Shown here in pieces: positions 56,096-64,000 of a stretch of 64,000 nt of DNA (position 1 is the stretch's first letter; each line of letters begins with the position of its first letter). The stretch is taken from the NCBI GenBank assembly GCA_033398695.1, contig CM065801.1, positions 51,222,358-51,286,357 of the forward strand, read 5' to 3'. Made by a program: the position numbers and the translations under genes. A model generated the notes under the pieces. It had not been told where the DNA came from and searched no databases. It saw nothing but the letters and a program-made list of their open reading frames with translations. The stretch is from Orobanche coerulescens. Taxonomy: Eukaryota > Streptophyta > Magnoliopsida > Lamiales > Orobanchaceae.

Positions 56096-57109
56096 TGTAA
56101 CACCCCCAATCCGCTCAGGGATATTACACGCCGTAGACCCTCTCCTCGAGGATCTACCAGGATGATAACTAAAATCAAACATCTAAACATCGCCTTTAAG
56201 GCTAAAATAACTCAGTAGACCGATTTGGTCTTTCAATAATAACATACAACTCAATTCCAAACACATACCCACGCAGGGGTCAAAATACAATAAACTCCCG
56301 TACAATGGGGAAAAGATACTGCAGCGGAAAAGAAAACACAACTAGACCAATATGACATCAATGGATCCTCGTGTGATTAGTATCGTTCATCTTTCATCAT
56401 CCTTCGTGCCGACCCTGTGCTATGCTCCAAAACCTGAATGCAAAAATAGACATCCACCCCCCGAATACTAGGGGGTTAGCAAAACTCCACTGTTTTGCTA
56501 GTGCAAGTACAAGTGAAAAAATACGAGCCATACAATTCAAGTTCCAAGAATAACAATAACGAGGAATCCTCAAGGATCCAAACGTAACGAAAAACACTTC
56601 CCGAGGCAAGAGTTGGGTAAAACATTCTAAAACCGAAAGGTCACAAATCAAGGGAAACAATTTATAAAACAGTTCAAAAATGCCATCGAGAGTTTTAATA
56701 GAAAACAATTTAGGATTATCAAATCCTACTTTCCAAAAATCAACAGGGTCACAGCCCAAAGGTTTTGTTTTCGCAAATAGAAAACCAACAGCAATTCACA
56801 TAAAATCAATACAATATAATCGCCCAAGATACGTAAACCTTGGTCACCAAAAATACAACACCAACTCGTGAATCCAGGGCTATACCATTGGATTCCCTTC
56901 GTGGCCCCGTCGGACCCTCCCAAGGTGAGCAGAATGCGTTTTCGAAATCATATACACCAACTCGTGAAGTTTTACTCGTGAATCCAGGGCTATACCATTG
57001 GACTCCCGTCGTGGCCCCGTCGAACCAACCCACGGTGGGTAAAATACATTCACCAAACAAACAACCGCACTCGTGAATCCAGGTCTATACCATTGGACTC
57101 CCGCCGTGG
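56096..57109 (-). repeat. G6: gypsy LTR in inverted orientation, truncated
   Basis: On the minus strand it ends GGGTCTACGGCGTGTAATATCCC ... GGGGGTGTTACA, matching the LTR ends of G2 and G5. It also carries the conserved CACTTGTACTTGCACTAGC and TAACCCCCTAGTATTCGGGG phrases. The U3 half is missing because G5 begins at 57110. Three tandem units at its right side are described separately. No coding. Confidence 0.78.
56864..57109 (-). repeat. Tandem repeat in G6 LTR
   Basis: ACTCGTGAATCCAGGGCTAT begins units at 56864, 56974 and 57069; each continues ACCATTGGACTCCCG-CGTGG. Spacing is 95-110 bp. Confidence 0.85.
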
Positions 57110-57128
57110 TGTAATACCCAGTTGTAAT

Positions 57129-57200
57129 TCAGTAATTATCACTCAGTAATTATCATTCAGTATTTATCATTCAGTAATTGATACTCAGTAATTTCATTCA
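57129..57200 (+). repeat. Short tandem repeat at the start of the G5 LTR
   Basis: Five degenerate ~16-bp units on TCAGTAATTATCAT. Confidence 0.8.
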
Positions 57201-57351
57201 TTATTGATCATTTGTCACTCATATTCAGTCATGGTATTCATCATTCAGAGTAATTGTATCGTGTATCAATCGTCATTCATCACTAATCTGATTGGAGTTT
57301 CATGCCGTGTTTATCATCATTGTCTTTTTCGTTGCGAGCTGTGCGTGAGGA

Positions 57352-57916
57352 GTAGCGCACGCTAGATACTCCTTTTAGCGTACGCTAATTGGGTATAGGT
57401 AGCGCACGCTATCACTCAGCTTTAGCGCACGCTAAGGTTACCCTGGCTGCAGTCCAGAAGGTACTGGACTGCAGGTGAGTTATAAGTAGCGCACGCTACG
57501 ATTGGTTAGTAGCGCGCTGTTGCGTGTTGAAGTAGCTCACGCTTATATGTGGTGTAACGCGCGCTAAGGACGGTTCAGGTTGAGTCCAGTGGCTACCGGA
57601 TCGCATCGATTAATTCATAGCGCACGCTATGTGTTGTTGTAAGCGTACGCAACCGATATATTAGCGCAAGCAAAACAATGGTGGTAGCTCACGCTATCGG
57701 GTCCGATCGTAGTTCGTGCGTTTTACGGACTCCAGTCCGGGCATCAATATTTCGTTAGCGCACGCTAATAATGGGTCTTAGCGCACGCTAGTTGTATGGC
57801 CGTAGCGCACGCTACAAGAAGTTGCGTAGCGCGCGCTACCGTGTTCGGACAGCAGGTACTGGACTACCCAAATTACTCGTTAGCGCACGCTACGCACAAG
57901 GGCTAGCGCACGCTAA
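57352..57916 (+). repeat. AGCGCACGCT motif array upstream of the G5 TATA
   Basis: Ten exact AGCGCACGCT cores (57354, 57401, 57424, 57488, 57619, 57757, 57781, 57804, 57882, 57905) plus variants AGCGTACGCT (57377), AACGCGCGCT (57556), AGCTCACGCT (57686), AGCGCGCGCT (57828) and weaker ones, usually flanked by TA...TA. Some neighbours are ~23-24 bp apart. Interleaved phrases on CAGTCCAG/GTACTGGACT also repeat. Confidence 0.92.
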
Positions 57917-57927
57917 CCTGGACTGAC

Positions 57928-57935
57928 TATAAATT
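57928..57935 (+). promoter_or_regulatory. TATA box of G5 LTR
   Basis: TATAAATT, 12 bp after the last array motif. Confidence 0.7.
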
Positions 57936-59582
57936 GGACAGTTTAGTCAGAGTTCGTCATTTATTCATCTCATTTCATTCCTTCGGTAATTTTGGGCGAT
58001 TTCGAGCGATTCGGAGAGGATTCTTCGAGGTGTAATCATCAATCATCATCTTCAAGCTCATCTTTCGGATTAATCATCATTTCATCATCTTCATCGCATC
58101 GAATCAAAGGTATTAATCTCTTGGATCTAGAATTTCGGATTTTTGGGTTTTTCCTTCCGATTTCTTCGTGTAAGCTTGGATTATCATTGGAATATGTTAG
58201 GTATGGATTATCTACCTTGGATAAGTATATTCTTACGGATTTAATGGTTATTTTCGGAATTATTTCAAGAACCCTTGGGGTTGACTTCGGTTATTTTGGG
58301 GATTTCCAATTGTCGTTTATAAACTTGAATTAGGGATTTCTATGAGATTATTGATGTCATTGTTAATGTTTTGCTGGTTTGAAACAATCATGTTGGAGTT
58401 GGTTCGATTATTCGGGTTTGGTTTTAACCAACGGGTGTCTCAACGTTTTCGTTAGAGTACATCTACGAGTTCGGATATTGTTGTATCGACGTTTGGGTCG
58501 GTTATGATCGTATTTGATTCGTGTATTGATCGGTTGTTGGTAATTATTATTGTTCAAGGTTGTTCGAGCGACTGACATTTCATTTAAGACGTTGTTCGTG
58601 GAAGGACATTATCATCGGTATTGTGTAAGTTAATTCTTACTCAGTTAAAAGGATATTCATTCCTTTTGTTGTTGTTCATTCATAATCATAATTCATTCAT
58701 AAGGTACTAACCGTTTCAAAACTTGTAATTGTCACTTAATTACTTCATTCACGAGGAACGACGGTTCTAATTATTTCATTGAGCTGTCATTCATTTCACC
58801 ATCATTTAATCTTGGTGAGTCATTATTCATTATCGTTGTCACTTTTGTCATATTGTGGCATTCCGGGTCATACTGGCGTGCCGGTTGGTATGTGTAGGAT
58901 TTTCATGTCGGGCACATTATAGTCGTGTGTTGGTTGGTGGCCTCACATTGGACTGTGCACACGAGTTGATGGCTTCGTGAGACTGATTAGGTACAAGACC
59001 ACGCGTGTATTCGATCGATACTCGTTGGTGGCTTGTGCACGACACATTTCCATCCCGGACGTAGTGTGGCGCCATTCCTTTGAGCCGTACTGATAGTTGA
59101 TTCATATAGCATGTTTGATTGCGTATGTTTCGACAGGATAATTCATAACTTCAGATATATCATGATTGTGTATTTTCAACCCTTGAGGATTGTTGTTGTT
59201 CAGAATCGTTGGGGATACTGCTGTGTCATGGCAAGGCTAAGGCGCGGGGAGAACACGGTGACGGCGAGGAGTCCCAGTGATACTAGTAGGGGGGCCCAGT
59301 CTTTTCAGTCATTTATGTTTCCTTTATTTATTCCGCTGCAGACATCCCGTTTGAATATTCATTTCGCTCATTGTTGTATATTTTATCTCCATATAAAATA
59401 TACTTGTATTCAGTATCATCCTGGGTGTGTTGTATAAAACTCCTCATCGGAGTGATTGATGTTATAATGTGGTTCGGTACTACATTTACCTGTGTAATTC
59501 ATTCATTTTCATTCGCCTGGTGGGTCCCAGTCGGGGGGTCCACGGCACTGTAATATCCGCCTAGTTTGGGGTGTTACAGAGT

Positions 59583-59594
59583 TGGTATCGGAGC
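59583..59594 (+). promoter_or_regulatory. G5 primer-binding site
   Basis: TGGTATCGGAGC, 4 nt after the LTR; same A-to-G departure as in the Copia-A and -B PBS. Confidence 0.9.
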
Positions 59595-60071
59595 GTGGTT
59601 TTGAATACTACCCTCCAAGTCATGTCTCATTTGAAATCATCGTCATCGGACTAGTATCATTGGACTTTCGTGTCACGTGTGACCTGTGCAAATGCCGAGC
59701 CAATCAGACCAAGAACTGTAAGATTTCTAATGCCATGGTATAATTTCTGGCATTAATCATTCATTCATAATTCATCAGTTAACAATCCTCAATCATCATT
59801 GTCATTTTGACCAAGACGGTCAGGTTAACTCATTAATCACTCAATTCATTTCATTATTCAATTGTTGATCAGGAAGATCAAATCATTAATCTTGTTAACT
59901 CATTCAAGATAATCATTTCAGTAACTTCATCAGATAATCATGTCACGTCAACTAATCATTCATGTAATCGCTGTATTTGAGCGCGTATGCTCATTTTCAT
60001 CATTTCATAATATAATCATAATGTGAGACTCATGCGAGATATGTAATCATCATATGACTTTCCACTTCAGT

Positions 60072-61290
60072 ATGGAAAGGGCTGGCAGAGGACGTGGAGG
60101 ACGAGGCCGTGGAGCGGGCCGAATCCCGAGAACTCGTGCGAATACACGTGCAAATGCCAGGAATAATGCTAACTCATCGAGCAGTGACGCTGCCACTCAT
60201 TCACCTGGACGCGATCATTCACTATCGGGGAGTCGTACCCGGGACACGGCTTATTCAGAGGGTGTCCGGGTTGACCCACTCGCATTTATGCAGGGCATGA
60301 TGGCCCAAATGACCCAGATGGCTCAGTTGATGGAGACGATGCATAACTCCGTCAATCAAAACCAGCAGGCTCCTCCGCCGCCACCTTAGAGGCAAGAGAG
60401 GGGTGTAAGCAATATCATTAGCGATATCTCTCGCCAGCGACCACCTACCTTTGAGGGCTCATCTGAGCCGGCGGATATTGTTCATTGGCTTGAGCATTTT
60501 GAGAAGTTATTTGCTATGGTGGATTGCCCTGAAGGGCATAAAGTTTCAGTTGCGGCTTACTATCTCGGTAAGAGCGCTCATTCATGGTGGTTATCGTTGA
60601 AGCCCACAGACGGATCATGTACTTGGGATCAGTTCAAGACTCTGATGATGGAGAGGTACTATCCGGCCCCACTCAGGGAGGCCAAGTTGACGGAATTACT
60701 CACTCCCGACCTTGCGGCGGATGATGATGTTCTCGCCATTGCCGAAAAATTTCAGGAACTTCTTCCGTTCGCCTCATCTATCATTCACTCAGAAGTGGAC
60801 AAGATCAAGTATTTCAGCAAGAGGCTGAAACCCCGTATGAGACTTCAGTTACTTAATCATAATTGCACCACGTTGGCTGAATTCATTGAGAAAGCTCTTA
60901 CCTACGAGCTTACTGCTAAGGAAATTGCTAAGCAGCAACCTTCGTCTGCTAGCAAGAAGTCCAAGAACCGTAATCAGTCTGACGGGAGTCAGGCCACTTT
61001 CAAGAAACCACGTGCGGGCTCTACTTTTTCTGAGCGACCTCCCACGGCGTCTAAACCCGCGGAATCTCGCCGCGAGCGCCTGCCATCACTGTTTAACCGT
61101 GAGGAAGAGGGTCATTTCAGCACCAAATGTCCGGCAGTCATTACGTGCCACAATCAGGATTGCCGGGCATAGGGCCCGTTTTGCCGTAGGGACTCTAAAC
61201 CCACTCCGGCGTCATCTCAAGCCCTGTGTCATTCAGCGGTGCGTAATCAAAGGCCACTCGGGCTGCTCAAGACGACGGAGCTAAAGGCGG
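60072..61290 (+). pseudogene. gag: G5 gag
   Basis: Start MERAGRGRGGRGRGAGR at 60072. After a Pro run there is a TAG at 60387-60389; the same frame then continues with the Gag core (PPTFEGSSEPADIVHWLEHF, YYLGKSAHSWWLSL, KIKYFSKRLKPRMRLQLL, TLAEFIEKALTYELTAKE) to a damaged zinc knuckle (FNREEEGHFSTKC). A second, shifted knuckle remnant (CHN ... HRARF) lies near 61150-61180. Only one internal stop interrupts the core, so decay is mild. Confidence 0.88.
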
Positions 61291-64000
61291 AGCTAAGAGC
61301 TATCGACGGAGCGTCCGGTTCGGGGCCGGCAAGCCCCGAATTTTGAGATGAAGAAGACCGATGATCCCGAGGCCCGAATGATCTCGTGTACACTCGATAT
61401 TCTATCTCAACTCGTGTGTACCCTTTTGATACCGTGCATCTCATTCATTCATTTCCGAGTCATGTTTGAGTAGACTACGTCTGGGTAGTGCTACTAGTTG
61501 TGAACCTTATGTCATTGGCCTACCTGATGGTAGACGAATTATCGGAAACCGTGAGATTCAGAATTGTCCGATTCGGGCCATGGTCGTGTATGGCCGTGGA
61601 CCTAATCGTAGTAGATTTGCCGAGGGACGACGTCATCTTGGGTATTGATTGGATGGATCGTCATGATGCCATCATTAGTGTCCGAAAGCGTTTGGTCACT
61701 ATCATTTCGCACGATGGAGTCGAATGTGTGTTTCAGGAGGTAATCCCTACTGCTCGTAAAGTCATTAATTTGATGAAAGCGAAGGTTACTCAATCGGATG
61801 TGTCGGTTATTGGTGCTATATGGCCAAAACCGAGAAATCATCGATAATGTTAACGGATATTCCGGTGGTAACGGAATATGCCGATGTTTTTCCGCAGTTA
61901 CGGTTTGCCTCCACAGAGGGATGTGGAATTCACGATTGAGTTGGAGCACAGTACGTCCCCGATATCGAAGGCACCGTACCGGATGGCCCCGACCGAAATG
62001 CAGGAATTAAAGAACCAACTTGAGGAATTGTTCGAGAAAGGTTATATCCGACCGAGTGCGTCCCCGTGGGGAGCACCAGTGTTGTTTGTCAAAAAGAAGG
62101 ATGGTTCATTCCGCTTATGTATTGATTATCGGGAGTTGAACAGAGTGACGATCAAGAATAAGTATCCCTTACCCCGTATTGATGATCTCTTAGATCAACT
62201 TCAGGAGCTTCGATTTTCCAAGATCGACTTAAGATCTGGATATCATCAGTTGCGGATTCGAGAGTCAGATATCGTGAGGACGGCGTTTCGAACACGCTAT
62301 GGTCATTATGAGTTTGTGGTTATGCCGTTCGGATTGACTAATGCACCTGCAGTATTCATGGAGTTAATGAATCGGGTCTTCATCGACTTTTTGGATCGGT
62401 TTGTTGTTGTCTTCATCGATGACATTTTGATTTATTCTCGTGACCGGGAGGAACACGAGTTTCACCTTCATCAAGTGCTCGACGTGTTGAGACGAGAACA
62501 ACTTTATGGGAAGTTTTCCAAATGTGAGTTCTGGATGTCCGAAGTGACTTTTCTCGGACATGTAATTTCATCAGACGGAGTTCGTGTCGATCCTCAGAAG
62601 ACGGAGGCTATTCGAGATTGGCTACCTCCGAAGAATGTTAAGGAAATCCGAAGTTTTCTCGGATTAGCGGGTTATTATCGGCGGTTTGTGGAAGGATTTT
62701 CTAGAATCGCTCAACCCATGACGAACCTTTTACGGAAGGATAAGAAATACACGTGGTTCGACGCGTGTCAACAGAGTTTTGAGGAACTCAAGAGCCGGTT
62801 AACTTCAGCACATATCCTTTCCTTACCGCAAGGGACAGAGGGATTCGTGGTTTATAGTGATGCATCCGGACAGGGTCTCGGATGTGTACTCATGCAGAAC
62901 GGGAAGGTTATTGCCTATGCTTCACGGCAATTGAGACCTTACGAGGTTAATTATCCGACCCACGACCTGGAGCTAGCAGCCGTGGTGTTCGCTTTGAAAA
63001 TTTGGCATCATTATCTTTATGGCGTTACCTGTCAGATATTCACCGATCATAAGAGCTTGAAGTATATATTTACTCAGAAAGAGTTAAATATGCGTCAGAG
63101 ACAGTGGTTGGAATTAATCAAAGATTATGATATTGAGATCCTCTACCACCCGGGCAAGGCAAACGTTGTCGCCGACGCCTTGAGTCGTAAGTCCGTTCAG
63201 GAGCAGATGCTTGCCCGTTTAACAGTTCAGAAGGAGCTTCAGCAGGAATTCCTTAGACCCGAGATCGAGGTCTGGCTTCAGCGAGTTCAGAGGCAGCTTT
63301 GTATCTTAGAGATTTCATCGTCATTCGAGGAGGAAATCCGAGAGAATCAGGGTTCGGACCCATCATTGTTGCGCATCCGAGAGGATGTGGCTGAGGGGAA
63401 AGCCCCTGGATTTGTGGTCCACGAGGATGGACTTTTGAGGTTTAAGAATCGGTTGTGCGTACCGGCGAATGACGAGTTGAAAAACTCGATTTTGAAAGAA
63501 GCTCATGCTACCCCTTATTTTGTGCATCCGGGGTCTAGCAAGATGTACAAGGACTTGGAACAAAATTACTGGTGGAGTAATATGAAGCGAGAAGTCGCAG
63601 AATTTGTTTCGAGATGCTTAACCTGTCAACAAGTTAAGATTGAACATCGGCCGTGGGTATGTGAAACCCCTTCCTATTCCCGAGTGGAAGTGGGAAGACA
63701 TTTCTATGGATTTCATCACGAGTTTGCCGACGAGTCGTCGTGGCATGAATACGATCTGGGTGATCGTGGACCGCTTAACTAAATCAGCTCATTTCCTTGA
63801 GATCAAGGAGACGTGGGGTCCCGAGAGACTTGCTCAACTGTTCATCAAAGAGATAGTCAGACTGCACGGTACTCCTAAAAGTATCGTTTCCGATCGTGAC
63901 GGACGGTTTGTGTCCCATTTTTGGAAATTAGTTCATCGTGCTATGGGAACCCAGCTTAATCTCAGTACCGCTTTTCATCCTCAGTCCGACGGACAATCAG
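61291..64000 (+). pseudogene. pol: G5 pol: protease, RT, RNase H, integrase (partial at window edge)
   Basis: The protease DTGAS motif is broken by one missing base at about 61428; its later part (CEPYVIGLPDGRRIIGNREI, ILGIDWMDRHDAII) is readable in two frames. A 634-codon open frame (61878-63782) holds RT with catalytic D117 ([12 protein letters not shown]) and FIDD at 179-182, RNase H acidic residues D328, E365, D390 and D433, and the integrase zinc region ([10 protein letters not shown] ... CLTCQQVK). A frameshift at about 63640-63665 moves the integrase core ([39 protein letters not shown]) to another frame up to the window end. RT and RNase H look intact. Confidence 0.93.

Larger units (their letters stand above)
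57110..59578 (+). repeat. G5 5' LTR
   Basis: TGTAATACCCAG ... GGGGTGTTACA, 2.47 kb. It opens with five ~16-bp TCAGTAATTATCAT-type repeats (57129-57200), then the AGCGCACGCT array (57352-57916) and the TATA box at 57928. The rest is R/U5-like with CATTCATT-rich DNA. Confidence 0.9.
59579..64000 (+). mobile_element. G5 internal region (runs off the window)
   Basis: PBS, a ~480-bp leader rich in ATTCATTCA-type words (59595-60071), gag, protease, RT, RNase H and most of integrase. The end of integrase, any chromodomain and the 3' LTR lie beyond 64000. It is the best-preserved gypsy pol in the window. Confidence 0.93.

Noticed and set aside
57352..57916. Regularly repeated AGCGCACGCT motifs as a CRISPR array
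   Set aside because: Repeat is only 10-14 bp, spacing is irregular, several motifs are variant, and the array lies inside a plant LTR upstream of a TATA box.

Overview
The window is plant nuclear DNA, almost certainly from a eudicot with a large, repeat-rich genome. Every stretch I can identify belongs to an LTR retrotransposon. I see no host gene, tRNA, rRNA or organellar DNA. The species cannot be named from this sequence. The evidence is Ty1/copia and Ty3/gypsy gag-pol coding remnants, primer-binding sites matching or nearly matching the 3' end of initiator tRNA-Met, polypurine tracts, TG...CA long terminal repeats and 5-bp target-site duplications (TSDs).

Layout. 1-900 is the 3' end of a gypsy element (G0), cut by Copia-A (901-12035, minus strand). 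12036-26853 is the 3' end and 3' LTR of a gypsy element (G1), cut by Copia-B (13910-25822, minus strand, TSD ATCAC). Copia-A and -B are sister copies of one ~12 kb copia family. It resembles the SIRE/Maximus lineage: ~1.2 kb LTRs and a long extra ORF3 downstream of pol. 26914-31275 is a 5'-complete gypsy (G2) cut off inside reverse transcriptase. 31276-34837 holds a truncated copia LTR (D) and the 5' end of another copia (E, minus strand).

34838-55967 is Copia-C (plus strand). Its 3' LTR is split by a gypsy-like solo LTR (G4, TSD AATTT), and G4 is itself split by a chromodomain gypsy (G3, 42505-52096, TSD ATACA). Copia-C itself sits in a copia RT remnant (F, 55968-56095). 56096-57109 is an inverted gypsy LTR fragment (G6). 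It is followed by gypsy G5 (LTR 57110-59578), whose internal region runs off the right edge during integrase.

How the parts work: each element encodes Gag (particle) and Pol (protease, integrase, reverse transcriptase, RNase H). The LTRs supply promoter and RNA ends, the PBS primes minus-strand DNA and the PPT primes plus-strand DNA. No copy has a fully open gag-pol; all carry stops, frameshifts or deletions.

Most interesting signals: (1) each of the four gypsy LTRs whose promoter region is visible has a family-specific array of short repeats directly upstream of a TATA box (heat-shock-element-like 46-bp repeats in G1, ACGTACGT in G2, AGCG-NN-CGCT in G3 and G5); (2) a canonical TATA box and a duplicated PPT-like tract precede ORF3 in Copia-A and -B, suggesting ORF3 has its own promoter; (3) a hairpin with compensatory changes lies immediately before the gypsy PPT; (4) the two G3 LTRs differ in a peculiar CAG/CTG-centred way that looks like a methylation-linked sequencing or mutational signature. 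All identities are by eye; no divergence percentages or database hits were computed.
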